DNA of 20,461 bases from Saccoglossus kowalevskii (GCF_000003605.2 NW_003109094.1:205645-226105); one strand, 5' to 3'; shown: positions 1 to 10,103, counted from the first letter of the stretch. A program made the numbers and translations. The notes: generated by a model not told the origin, from the letters alone.

Positions 1-979
1 CTCTTGTTTTTCGCGTGATACTACTCCAGTTGGCCGAGTGATTTAACGGCCGATCTGCATTGACTGATACCCCTAGATGTACCTTAGCCTATGTTACTGC
101 TAACAGGTGACATGGTACGTAAAGTCGTGTTGTCGCGTGTACGTCCCAGATCCCATTCCCGATATCCACGAATGAAAGGCGCTGTCGCACAGGAAATTGA
201 TAAAAATGTAAAACTAATTAGACATTAAACGTGCGGAAATGCATATTAAATTTCGTGGAGAAATCTCCTAAATTGTGTCTCAGTGTCCGATGTTAGGTAA
301 TTCCTTAACTTAGCACCGTGGTGTACCTTCCCCTTCAATCAGTACTGCGCTGTTCTTGCTGCGTGTGTGAACGTGTGTGTTCAGGTAACGGTAACGCCTC
401 GATTCAATTTAAGTGTATTTCATATTTCTCAAGGTGTACATGTATCTCAAACGGTCAAATTTGTGGGCCATTTTAGTAAGCGATCTGAAACGGACCGCTG
501 ATAATAAATTGGTGTCCATAGAACCGGTCTTTGCAGTCCGGCCGTGAGCTTGCCTCTAGTACCATTTATGTGCGTTTTATGTTGGTACCATTCTATTTGT
601 TTCACTCAAAACACTAGGCACCCGGGTAAAAACAAAATCATCGTGACTGTCTAACAAAGTATTGTTCAATCGATAATCATTTAACAGAAAAGAAAACGAA
701 TCATATCAATACATTTGTACGAGTAATGGCGGCGAATTCCTGTCACTTTCATGGGTAGCAGACTCATACCCCGCCCGAGTCATTCGCTAATTTCTTGAGT
801 ATATCCCTTATTCTTCGAGCATGCGCACGAGAAAACAAGTTGGCCGGTTCCATTTACTTTGACGCGGTCACGTAACTAGGCACATACGACTGCACTGCAC
901 GCGAGATAGGGCGCACTGCCAAAACTGAATATTCAGTTAGAATAGATGCAATCCGTCACATTTGAAGTGTCCTACTTTT
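1..979. other. non-coding stretch, no gene recognised
   Basis: I see no convincing exon or RNA gene here. Small features are a tandem GGTAAC pair at 384-395 and an NRF1-like GCATGCGCAC at 819-828. The base composition is mixed and moderately AT-rich. Any exon would have to be short and carry no motif that I recognise. Confidence 0.6.
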
Positions 980-1162
980 CCAGGGACTTGTTATTTACCG
1001 CACAATTCCCTAAATTTCAATATTAATATCTCAGTTTGGGCTTTTGAACAAAAAGCAGGGCAACAAACATGTTTTTAAATAGTTTTGCTTCCGTTACTGG
1101 GAACGAATATGGCGTTGCAGTTGACGTTGAATAGGCTGGCTCGTCCCAGGGACTTGTTATTT
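980..1162. repeat. 17-bp direct repeat pair
   Basis: The 17-mer CCAGGGACTTGTTATTT occurs at 980-996 and again at 1146-1162, 166 bp apart. A perfect 17-base match is not expected by chance within 20 kb (roughly 0.01 expected). The flanks show at most weak similarity. It may be the remnant of an old tandem duplication or two pieces of a dispersed repeat. No function is inferred. A minus-strand open frame (ATG at 1407, stop near 1075) crosses the right copy but resembles no protein I know. Confidence 0.6.
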
Positions 1163-2342
1163 CTTTCGTTATACCAACAGCTGTCGCTCCATGCTTCAGC
1201 GCACGATGAACGAGAACCGAACACCCGATGTTTGACGTTTTTAGACACTACGGAAGCATAAAGATGATGTCGCAAACTTGAAACACATCCCGAATTTATG
1301 AAATAAAATTCAAATAACGTAATACATTTGTAGTTCGCAAACAATTTTTTTTCCCGATTTTTCAGGACTGGGTTATCGTCAGAAATTATTTTTTGTTTTG
1401 CTGCCATAGAGACGTGTAACCATTTAATCACGATTTATTGCGATTTGCGTGAGGATTTCCATTTTTGGCTCATTGTAACTTGTCTTGAACTTGAATTTGC
1501 TCTCTGTGGCAGAGAGGTTTCAGAGAGGAGAATGAACGTAAAGTAATGACGTTCATAACTTGAATGAAATTTACACTGACTGAGCCAGTCCTGTGCTGGC
1601 CACGTCTCGGTGCAAAGTCACGTGGCCGGTACCCGAATCACAGTATGAGGGACTGTGCCCGACTAAATAAAGCCGGAAGCAGACGCCCTCACATTGACTA
1701 TTTCTTAGGAAAAAGACCATATCTTTAAAACGCTTTTCACTTTCCCATCTTAGATAAACTAAAACGCACTTTAGCACTTCAAAACTGTTTGCGACAGTTG
1801 AACTTTCAAGCGATTGGAACAACTGAAATATCACCCGGCAAAGCCCTAAACATGCTCATACTAAAATACCAACAAAACAACTCACTAAAAAAGACAAAAA
1901 AATGCAAGTGTATTGATAAAAAAAAACAAGTAAAAGACCGACCATCGGAGAATTAAACACACCTTGGCAAATTTGTTTTTCATCATCACCAGACATTATT
2001 CATTTCTTTGTACGCACAGTGTGTCACTGCTATCACCATTAATATGATAATCGCGTTGCATGACGGGTAACGTAGTTAGCGCGCGTAGAGTCATAAATAA
2101 CTGTCCTTGTACACAAGATATTCCTGTTCTGACACGTGACCTACTTTCACGACATCTGTTTGACCTAGTAAACTTGTTGTTAATACGGTCACATTGCACA
2201 TTGTGGGTTAAGCAATTTATTTTCTATCGCGCGTTTAATTATGATTTCTCATATAAATGAATTGTTTTTAAATTTCCAACGTTTAGTAATTTTAACTATT
2301 AGTAATTGGTCGGGACAACTGCGCCGGCCGGCTGCGGTGCTT
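1163..2342. other. non-coding stretch with A-rich patch
   Basis: Open frames on both strands are short and unrecognised. An A-rich patch lies around 1860-1935. CACGTG boxes are present at 1619-1624 and 2133-2138. Nothing else is supported. Confidence 0.55.
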
Positions 2343-2440
2343 CCAATTCCTCGCTCTGCGAAGGTGCGCTTATGGTCTCATGTGATTGTAAATTGTACCT
2401 GATTGGCTACCCAATCCTAATACGTAAAAGTCTGACCAAT
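2343..2440. promoter_or_regulatory. CCAAT-box cluster (NF-Y type)
   Basis: Four CCAAT-type boxes fall within about 100 bp: CCAAT at 2343-2347, inverted ATTGG at 2402-2406, CCAAT at 2411-2415 and CCAAT at 2436-2440. The middle pair forms an imperfect palindrome (GATTGGCTACCCAATC). A GC-rich patch with GCCGGCCGG lies just upstream near 2322-2332. CCAAT boxes are the known binding sites of NF-Y and often sit 60-100 bp upstream of transcription starts. This may be a promoter or enhancer, but no TATA box, initiator or downstream exon confirms it. Confidence 0.3.
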
Positions 2441-3474
2441 CAGAGAGCAGCTTGTTTCTTTATTCCGTGTGTATGAAAAACAAACTGAGGTTGAACTAAA
2501 CGCATACATTACTGTATATGGGACTGTACTTAAAATAATTGAACAACAATAAGCTATCAAAATATAAAGCGCAAGATCGTTTATGTTACGCCTGTGAATA
2601 TTTGACGCAATTTACTAAAATGTTATATTATTTTTATAAAAATGAATTATTATCCGCTATATATAGATAAGTGATTTTTGTAAAAGGTGTGCTGTGGATC
2701 TTTTTAACCAAAAAAAAGCTTTTCGATTATAGAGCATTGCTTCGATCATATCTTCGTACAGGCGTGAAGAAATAAATGGATAATTGAAAGCAAACACGTT
2801 GACCTTGACCCTGTCCAAGTAGTGCGTTCAGAATAGCTGTAAACAGCTTTTTATATCTGTTTAATCTCTCCCAGGTTTTTAATGAACCCTGCGGCCTCTC
2901 CCTTAGCAACGACCTGGACACCCGAGTGTGAAAAATAGTACGACGGCTTTGTTACGTTTTTTCTTCAATATAGAGCAGTTGTTGAAGTTTCTGTTTTAAA
3001 TACTGGCGCTGGGCTCGTGTTACAGTGACGTAATAGTTTGTGTCACAATTTAGTGTCATTTCACGCAAAACTGTACTCCAGTATCCCCTCCCGTCGTCCC
3101 CGCTAAACAAATGCAAACCATAATATTAATTTCACGCGGCTTTCGCTGTTCCCCGTGACAGGACCCTGGACAAAAAATCGACCAATAACAGGAAGAGGCG
3201 GGGCGAGTGATGCAATGGCTTCCAGGTTTTGAACTTGACGATATCGATGTCCCCGGGAAAGTTCAGCTACAAACCACCACGGGGGCAACTAGAACTAATT
3301 CAAAGACCACTTTTCCGCGTAGATGGTGATGCTAAAGGGTCCGTAAAAACTATAAAATGGCATTACGACACAACGTCCTTGAAAAAAAAGGTCGTTTTGT
3401 AAAAACATCACGTGACCCGCAGATAAGTACGATGCCCATGTTCCTGTCCGTCCACTGCTGAATGATCTAATTAG
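2441..3474. other. non-coding stretch, nothing recognised
   Basis: I see no gene, repeat or RNA. Open frames on the minus strand (61-79 codons) do not resemble known proteins. A CACGTG box lies at 3409-3414. Confidence 0.55.
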
Positions 3475-3486
3475 TGCGCATGCGTA
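3475..3486. promoter_or_regulatory. NRF1-like site
   Basis: TGCGCATGCGTA matches the palindromic NRF1 (nuclear respiratory factor 1) consensus, with a changed base in the right half. NRF1 sites are typical of animal housekeeping promoters. No exon follows that I can recognise, so this may be a chance match. Confidence 0.3.
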
Positions 3487-3961
3487 ACAACGAGTAACAT
3501 CTGTCACTAATCTGACAGCAATCTTGTTAGTCACCGATTGAAATAAAAGTATACAATTAATTCACAAAGTTCATCCGTTCTTCTTCCCTAACTCAAGCAC
3601 CATACATTCAGCACCCGTGTTATAGACGTAACGCGCAAAATTGTTGAGTAAAGGGAACTCCGAGCGGTATTAGTATATAACACGTACATAACGAGGGCGA
3701 TGTTGACATAACTGGGTTGGGACACGAGAAAAAAAAATTAGCGAATACATTCATCATGCCTACAGCGATATTCAACGGTGCTGCGCTATTTGCATACACT
3801 ATAGGTAGTGCGACAGAACTAATGAGGGAATTTCGTTGCAACTAAAGAATAAGACCAATTATCTCCGATCACTGTATATTCTTAATATGCAGGTGTTAAT
3901 AAAATTGTGAAGTTTGTTTTCCTCTCATGGTAACGATTTGCGTTACTATGATTTCATTGTA

Positions 3962-3969
3962 TGACGTCA
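3962..3969. promoter_or_regulatory. CRE palindrome TGACGTCA
   Basis: This is a perfect cAMP-response-element palindrome, the known binding site for CREB/ATF bZIP factors. It is one of three perfect copies in this window (also 6982-6989 and 12206-12213). There is no adjacent exon. Confidence 0.3.
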
Positions 3970-4432
3970 CGACTCTCAAAATGTGAACGGATGATAAAAT
4001 TGACAAAATGGTCGCTGGTATATTGAAGTATGGTCAATATGTTTTTTAAAATGGTTAAAAAAATACTCAGTCACGTTGACTGACTGCAGTGTCACTTGCT
4101 AACATGCTGGTGACTTATTGCGAGTTTGTTATCATTACTAACATTTTGGCGACTCTGTGGGTGCTGGTTAGTTTTACCACTTATTGCCAGCTAGGTAGAT
4201 ACCATTGTTAACAGTTTTACCACTTATTGCCAGCTGGTTAGGTAGCATTGTTAACAGTTTTACCACTTATTGCCAGCTAGTTATGTAGCATTGCTAACAG
4301 TCTTACTACTTATTGCCAGCTAGTTAGATACCATTTCTAACAGTTTTACCACTTATTGACAGCAGTTATGTACCATTGCTAACAGTCTTACCACTTATTG
4401 CCAACTAGTTAGGTACCATTGTTAACAGTTTT

Positions 4433-4858
4433 ACCACTTATTGACAACTAGTTTGGTACCATTGTTAACAGTTTTACCACTTATTGCCAGCTAGTTAGGT
4501 ACCATTTCTAACAGTTTTACCACTTATTGACAGCAGTTAGATACCATTTCTAACAGTTTTACCACTTATTGATAGCAGTTAGGTACCATTGCTAACAGTC
4601 TTACCACTTATTGGCAGCTAGTTTGGTACCATTGTTAACAGTTTTACCACTTATTGACAACTAGTTTGGTACCATTGTTAACAGTTTTACCACTTATTGC
4701 CAGCTAGTTAGGTACCATTTCTAACAGTTTTACCACTTATTGACAGCAGTTAGATACCATTTCTAACAGTTTTACCACTTATTGACAGCAGTTAGGTACC
4801 ATTGCTAACAGTCTTACCACTTATTGGCAGCTAGTTTGGTACCATTGTTAACAGTTTT
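4433..4858. repeat. higher-order repeat: 213-bp five-unit block, two copies
   Basis: Five successive minisatellite units with distinct variants (43, 43, 42, 42 and 43 bp) at 4433-4645 recur in the same order at 4646-4858. By hand I find one mismatch in 213 bp, at the fourth unit (GATAGC versus GACAGC). A four-unit, less exact version continues at 4859-5029. Neighbouring single units differ at several bases, so the block was duplicated as a whole and recently, by unequal exchange or replication slippage. Confidence 0.9.
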
Positions 4859-5072
4859 ACCACTTATTGCCAACTAGTTATGTACCATTTCTAACAGTTT
4901 TACCACTTATTGCCAACTAGTTAGATACCATTTCTAACAGTTTTACCACTTATTGACAGCAGTTAGGTACCATTGCTAACAGTCTTACCACTTATTGGCA
5001 GCTAGTTTGGTACCATTGTTAACAGTTTTACCACTTATTGCCAGCTAGTTAGATACCATTTCTAACAGTTTT

Positions 5073-5416
5073 ACCACTTATTGGCAGCTAGTTAGATAGC
5101 ATTGCTAACAGTCTTACCACTTATTGACAGCTAGTTAGATGGCATTGCTAACAGTTTTACAACTTATTGCCAGCTAGTTAGATGGCATTGCTAACAGTTT
5201 TACCACTTATTGACAGCTAGTTAGGTGGCATTACTAACAGTTTTACAACTTATTGCCAGCTAGTTAGATGGCATTGCTAACAGTTTTACCACTTATTGAC
5301 AGCTAGTTAGATGGCATTGCTAACAGTTTTACCACTTATTGACAGCTAGTTAGGTGGCATTACTAACAGTTTTACCACTTATTGACAGCTAGTTAGGTAC
5401 CATTGCTAACAGATTT
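5073..5416. repeat. minisatellite sub-block with TGGCATT variant
   Basis: Most units here replace the GGTACCATT segment with GATGGCATTG or GGTGGCATTA, and two carry ACAACTTATT in place of ACCACTTATT. Three variants alternate in the order P Q R Q P R between 5116 and 5373. This central domain is homogenised separately from the left (4176-5072) and right (5417-6268) domains, which mainly carry TACCATT. All units are 43 bp. Confidence 0.8.
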
Positions 5417-6829
5417 ACCACTTATTACCAGCTAGCTGGTACCATTGTTAACAGTTTTACCACTTATTACCAGCTGGTTAGGTACCATTGTTAACAGTTT
5501 TACCACTTATTGTCACCTAGTTAGGTAGTATTTCTAACAGTCTTACCACTTATTGCCAGCTAGCTGGTACCATTGCTAACAGATTTACCACTTATTGCCA
5601 ACTAGTTAGATACCATTGTTAACAGTTTTACCACCTTATTGTTACCTAGTTATGTAGCATTACTAACAGTTTTACCACTTATTGCCAGCTAGTTATGTGG
5701 CATTGATAACAGTCTTACCACTTATTGACAGCTAGTTAGGCACCATTGTTAACAGTTTTACCACTTATTGACAGCAGTTAGATACCATTGCTAACAGTTT
5801 TACCACTTATTGGCAACTAGTTAGGTACCATTGTTAACAGTTTTACCACTTATTGTCAGCTAGTTAGGTACCATTGTTAACAGTTTTACCACTTATTGTC
5901 AGCTAGTTAGGTACCATTGTTAACAGTTTACCACTTATTGTCAGCTAGTTAGGTACCATTGTTAACAGTTTTACCACTTATTGACAGCTAGTTAGGTACC
6001 ATTGTTAACAGTTTTACCACTTATTATCAGCTAGTTAGGTAGCATTTCTAACAGTCTTACCACTTATTGCCAGCTAGCTGGTACCATTGCTAACAGATTT
6101 AACACTTATTGACAGCTAGTTAGGTACTATTGCTAACAGATTTACCACTTATTACCAGTTAGCTGGTACCATTGCTAACAGATTTACCACTTATTGCCAA
6201 CTAGTTTGGTACCATTGTTAACAGTTTTAACACTTATTGCCAGATTAGGTAACATTGTTAACAATATTACCACTTATTGCCAGCTAGTTAGGTGGTATTG
6301 CTATTAGTTTGGTGATTTATGTTAGCTGGTTAAGTAGCATTGCTAGAATTTTGGCGACTCCTCACGACCTGAGTTGGCAGTAATAGTATTGTTAACATTT
6401 TGATGACAATTACATCGAAACTATAAACGCTGAACGCCACAGCTGTAAAGTAAGTGCCAATATTGCCAATTGATACAATGGTTGCGTGACTTGCGTCAGG
6501 CGTGTTGTTAGCCAGTTTAGAGAAAAAATGAACACATGTTTTTTTTAATAATGGGATTGTCGCATTACGTATATAAAATTGTGTATGTTTTTAAAACAGA
6601 CTGATTCGGAACCCGGACACTTGCCTCGTTAATTCGCGGATTATGTGACATATTGGAGCGGTTCTTGTTTTAAAGACCTTGGCACATATACTGAACGTCC
6701 GAATTAGGTTGTGACGGCAATGTATAGACAGGCAATGATAGCCTACTTCTGTTGATACATTTTTGTGGCAGTAGTAACGTCACGGTCAGCATATTGTTTA
6801 AAATATAATATTCCATCCAAATAAAATAT

Positions 6830-6843
6830 AGGTCAAAGGGTCA
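6830..6843 (+). promoter_or_regulatory. nuclear-receptor-like direct repeat
   Basis: AGGTCA-AA-GGGTCA is two nuclear-receptor half-sites in direct orientation spaced by two bases (DR2). Such sites are known to bind RXR heterodimers. A one-base-spaced reading is also possible because of the A-run. The site is isolated, so it is only suggestive. Confidence 0.3.
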
Positions 6844-6981
6844 GGCTGCGTGCATATAATTATAGATAATTAAAAACTAAATATATTTGAATTTTTGACG
6901 GCTATTCAACGTTTGTAGAAACCAAAATAGAATAGGTACGTGTATACAATAGCGAATTGGCTGAGACATCATGTTCACTAG

Positions 6982-6989
6982 TGACGTCA
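6982..6989. promoter_or_regulatory. CRE palindrome TGACGTCA
   Basis: Second of three perfect CREB/ATF-type palindromes in the window. It lies in non-coding sequence, with no adjacent exon recognised. Confidence 0.25.
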
Positions 6990-8407
6990 TAACACAGCAC
7001 CCTTCGAGGCGAAATGTCGCCAGGCAAAGAGGACGTTTGTCGTCTATTTCACAGCCCGTTTTATAACAAATATTCAGGGCATTTCGCAGCACATACAAGT
7101 TGTATTTATCGCCAGAATTCATCCATAGAATCTCAAATTTCATGTACGAATTGACTAAAGCCGGACCTCTGCTCCCCTTTAAATCTATGCCCACCCTGTG
7201 GATGCCTGTTAGACGTCTACGTTCCTGACCTACTGGCTGAGATTTAGGGAATTAGGGACTAGGGCGTGATCGAATAGTCCTCCTGTGGAGGGATCCGAGT
7301 ACGGGGCAGATAGTACTTTCGTTCAAACAATACTAAAACGAGGAATCGCAGAGCGATACTACAACAATGTGTAATTCAAAGAATACTGTGTTTCTCATTA
7401 TAATTCATTCTGGACTGGAATCAAGGGTCTGCAACTAACAGATCGTCCCTCAACAATCTATTATTTATTTTATTTATCGCAAAAATATACCCTGATTATG
7501 ATATTGGAAAATCGATGATCGATCAGTTGTTGATTATACCTGTCTTGGTTGTTCTAGGATACTCCGATTGTCACCGATCTTAGCCGAACTATAACTCCCT
7601 CTCATTTAGTATTCCACAGTCACACACCACGCGCTCGATGTTCATGTAAATAAATGAGTTCATATAAGAGTTGTATGTGTCGCGTGGGTCCCATATGTCG
7701 ACCACGACGCGACGAATCAGTAACGCTTCGAATAACATCGAAGAGACCAATATTCAACATATAAATCTGCAGACTATGAGTAAGTTATACGTACACTTTT
7801 CGACTGTATTGCTAAAAAATATGCTATGCGAAAGAAAAGTATCGTCACGTCTGGCGCAATGCTAAAGCGTGACCACGTTTGTGTGAAGACTACAAATATT
7901 TTAGAAAAATGTCAACAAAAACTCATCAAAAATATTTGTATTTGACGAAAAACTGAAATGAAAATAAAGCGGCGTGTCACGTGTTCTATAGACGAATTAC
8001 ACCATGACCTCTATAGGCATAGCACAGCCTGTGCCCCAGCATCATGTTGTAAACCACAGTACTAAATAATTGAAACGGATTTTTCTGATTTTATTAAGCA
8101 CATCTGTTTCAAATGAAATTATTCATTGAACTGTTCAAATAACGATAAATATCAATTCATTTCAACTTGAATTTTAGGGATACTTACTGCCATGTGGATT
8201 GAGAAAATAAAATGCCCGGATGTTACAATTCATGGGCCTTTTTATGGGTTAGCATATGTGAATCATAGAGGTTTTTTTTTACTCTTTATACAAAATATCA
8301 CTTAAAAAGTTTATTTCGTTGAAATTGTTTTCGCGACTTCAATAGTCGCCAGTCGGTCATCTTGTAACTTCCGATATAATAACATTTTATCACATTTCGC
8401 AAAATAT

Positions 8408-8414
8408 GTTTTAT
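8408..8414. repeat. target-site duplication, left copy
   Basis: GTTTTAT immediately precedes the left terminal inverted repeat of the 401-bp element. The identical word follows the right end at 8816-8822. This is the expected footprint of transposon insertion, with a 7-bp staggered cut. Confidence 0.7.
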
Positions 8415-8815
8415 CAGAGGTACATTACTTGGGGTTTGCAACTCGCACTGTACTGTATGGTGACATCATGTCAAGATCCCATTCAAGTCTCATCTCGTAG
8501 ATAGCGAGACTGAGACTACGACCTTCTGACATGATATATATCAATGTTCAAGGTTTGTAATGAAAAAATAAAACTTTTCTTGCCACTATCGTAGTGAAAA
8601 ATGTAATACATCGAAAATGTACAGAAAATATAGTTCTAGTAATCCGTCATATCGTGGGCAGCTATTTTGATCCACCTGGACATCCCAGTATCCGAGTTAC
8701 CTCGGGCATGCGCATTCGCATTTTTCTGAGTTGGAACGCTTATGCGAGAGCGAGATTGTAACGGGATCTTGGTATCATGTCACCGTAGTTGCAAACCCCA
8801 AGTAATGTACCTCTG
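8415..8815. mobile_element. MITE-like non-autonomous DNA transposon, 401 bp
   Basis: The element starts CAGAGGTACATTACTTGGGG at 8415, and the reverse complement of the same sequence ends at 8815. The terminal inverted repeats match perfectly over 29 bp (8415-8443 and 8787-8815). Imperfect pairing continues inward (8459-8497 with about 8744-8784), after a 15-base versus 2-base length difference. The left arm also holds its own small hairpin (AGTCTC at 8486 against GAGACT at 8512-8517). A 7-bp target duplication, GTTTTAT, flanks it. There is no transposase ORF, so it would move only with enzyme supplied elsewhere. CAG-type ends recall hAT elements, but those usually make 8-bp duplications, and a 6-7-bp duplication fits other superfamilies such as Dada. 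The family is unresolved. An open frame at 8742-8933 crosses the right end and is not real. Confidence 0.85.
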
Positions 8816-8822
8816 GTTTTAT
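8816..8822. repeat. target-site duplication, right copy
   Basis: GTTTTAT directly follows the right terminal inverted repeat and is identical to 8408-8414. Confidence 0.7.
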
Positions 8823-9287
8823 ACAGTTTTATTGCCCGTTTGTTGTTTTGTGAACACGCGATATCGACTTCCATTGGAGTCCCGGATGACGATTACCCAT
8901 CATTCATCGCGTGTCCCGTATATGTGTAAGTAGTACGACAAAAATGACGAATGAAGTTTTACAAACAGTAATTGTTGATTCTTTGACGGGCAAAACTGAT
9001 TAATTTTCAAGAAACAAACAACAAGAAAGCTATCGGGATCGACGACATACACAAACTCAGGTGTCACATCCGTTAAATTTTACTCAAACACGGTATTTAT
9101 GCTAATACCACACATATAGCATTACATGTGAAGGATTCGATGTTATACTTATCGTGGACAGATTGGAGCGTTGTTGCGTTAAATTCGGTGATCAAAAATT
9201 TTAATACAAAGTTTGCTTCATTTTGCTGTCCATTTTCAATAAAGATCCATTATCGGATCCAGTGAGTAACACATTAGTAAAATGTAA
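8823..9287. other. non-coding stretch, nothing recognised
   Basis: I see no gene. A donor-like GTGAGT at 9262-9267 follows a short open frame, but there is no supporting coding signal. Confidence 0.5.
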
Positions 9288-9299
9288 CCCCCCCCCCCC
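9288..9299 (+). repeat. poly-C tract (12 bases)
   Basis: Twelve consecutive C, followed by TCTTCC. Such runs vary by slippage and may be miscounted in assembly. Overlapping open frames on both strands pass through it and gain Pro or Gly runs from it. Confidence 0.9.
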
Positions 9300-9433
9300 T
9301 CTTCCAATTCGTGTGCGTCGGATTAAGGTGAAGTGTTCGGTGGTGTGGTTAAGTGGAACAGCTATCCAGTTTGCAACAGCTATTGAAATGTTCGTCAAAA
9401 CGATTTTTAAAGATACTGAGCATTTAGCGTTGT

Positions 9434-9450
9434 CACGTGCTCGACACGTG
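9434..9450. promoter_or_regulatory. paired CACGTG E-boxes, 11 bp apart
   Basis: Two perfect CACGTG palindromes at 9434-9439 and 9445-9450 lie one helical turn apart, and the surrounding bases form a longer inverted repeat. CACGTG is the known site of bHLH factors such as Myc/Max, USF and Clock/Bmal. The pair may allow two dimers to bind on one face of the helix. No transcription start is identified. Confidence 0.3.
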
Positions 9451-9898
9451 ATACATTATTTCCAGCCACGAATCGGATCCAATTAATCTACGCACTGTAC
9501 CACGACCCTCGGAACACAATACAATGCGCGTTCCTGGCATCCGTATTGTAGTTAGAAAAACACAGCTGATTGAAAAGAAGCAATTCCGTTGCTATGTAAC
9601 CACAACCGAGGCGTGACGTCGTCTCGACCTTACAATATGCGAGAAACTCGAGGGTGATCTCTCAGTCGTGAGGGCGTGTTTTAAACTTTCTATCAAAAAC
9701 AGATGTTGGCAGGATTGAGATGTAATTTGTTTGTTGAATTTTCTGTGTTAGACTGATTTAAACAAATACTAACATGTCTTTTCTATGGTTTTTGGATAAA
9801 TTTATATCAATAAGAAGGAAAATAACTTTCTCATATTCAAGTTGAGATGATACAAATAAAAACGAGTTATTGTTGTTATTTTCCTACTTTTTGAGCAT

Positions 9899-9914
9899 GG
9901 TCGCCTTGGTGACC
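9899..9914. promoter_or_regulatory. 16-bp imperfect palindrome
   Basis: GGTCGCCTTGGTGACC is nearly self-complementary, with GGTC and GACC at the ends. It resembles a degenerate RFX-type X-box or an inverted receptor half-site. It lies about 85 bp upstream of the ATG at 9999. The function is unknown. Confidence 0.2.
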
Positions 9915-9998
9915 CAATTGTTCATTGCATCAATTCGAACAGAAAGAGACATTACGAGTTAAAATTGTCCAATTCTTCAAAACATTTCGCTTTTAAGC

Positions 9999-10103
9999 AT
10001 GAACCCTTCAGCCGCTATAATCCCGCCCGTGGGGATCAGCAGTACGGCAGTTCAGCTTCCGAACAACAACTTGGCCTTGGAGGAGTATGCTATGACCACT
10101 CCA
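9999..10103 (+). CDS. possible 5' coding exon, unrecognised protein
   Basis: An ATG with A at -3 opens a frame of 35 codons before a donor-like CCA|GTGAGA, with GT at 10104. Unspliced, the frame would continue to a stop at about 10193 (64 codons). The peptide starts MNPSAAIIPPVGISSTAVQL and is rich in Pro, Ser, Ala and Asn, like the disordered N-terminus of many regulatory proteins, but I recognise no family. Local GC is higher than in the flanks. If spliced after codon 35 the intron phase is 0, which matches the phase of the acceptor-like site at 16904, but one in three random pairs would agree. A second frame is also open across the same DNA (to 10147), which weakens the case. Confidence 0.2.

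Larger units (their letters stand above)
4100..6412. repeat. minisatellite, about 43-bp unit, about 50 copies
   Basis: A long tandem array of 42-43-bp units. The clear core contains 50 anchors (ACCACTTATT or one-base variants) from 4176 to 6269, with a mean spacing of about 42.7 bp. Each unit has a constant half (TAACAGTTTTACCACTTATT) and a variable half of about 20 bp built on CCAGCTAGTTAGGTACCATT. Variation is by a few alternative bases (GGTACC, GATACC, GATGGC, GGTGGC; AGCTAGTT or AGCAGTT). Units of 44 bp (near 5630) and 40 bp (near 6229) are single indels. Outer units at about 4100-4175 and 6312-6412 are strongly decayed. TAA and TAG triplets occur in every unit, and 43 is not a multiple of three, so the array cannot code for protein. 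It is probably a locus of variable copy number. Confidence 0.97.
6413..8407. other. non-coding stretch, sparse motifs
   Basis: I recognise no gene. Small features are a nuclear-receptor-like DR2 at 6830-6843, a TGACGTCA at 6982-6989, three TAGGG words at 7245-7264, a CACGTG at 7978-7983, and an 11-bp inverted repeat (ACAAATATTTT) at 7892-7902 and 7929-7939. A minus-strand open frame (6877-7194) has no ATG at its 5' end and resembles nothing I know. Confidence 0.55.

Noticed and set aside
1075-1431. 118-codon minus-strand open frame, the longest in the window
   Set aside because: Its listed 5' end is not an ATG (the first ATG is at 1407), no domain or familiar composition is visible, and this length is expected by chance across six frames of 20 kb.
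4100-6412. CRISPR-like alternation of a constant 20-bp half and a variable 20-bp half
   Set aside because: The variable halves are all versions of one sequence rather than unrelated spacers, there are no cas genes, and the window is eukaryotic in character. It is a minisatellite.
6877-7194. 105-codon minus-strand open frame
   Set aside because: It begins at a non-ATG codon, has no recognisable motif or splice context, and is within chance length.
7245-7264. Three TAGGG words resembling telomeric repeat or a G-quadruplex
   Set aside because: The spacing is irregular (8 and 7 bp), there are only three G-runs close together, and the fourth is too far away.
9223-9267. Short frame ending in a strong GTGAGT donor at 9262
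   Set aside because: Only about a dozen codons, with poor start context and no upstream coding support. The donor match alone is not enough.
9252-9481. ATCGGATCCA at 9252-9261 and 9472-9481 as a target-site duplication
   Set aside because: No inverted repeats or element features lie between the copies. A few 10-bp matches at this distance are expected by chance in the window.
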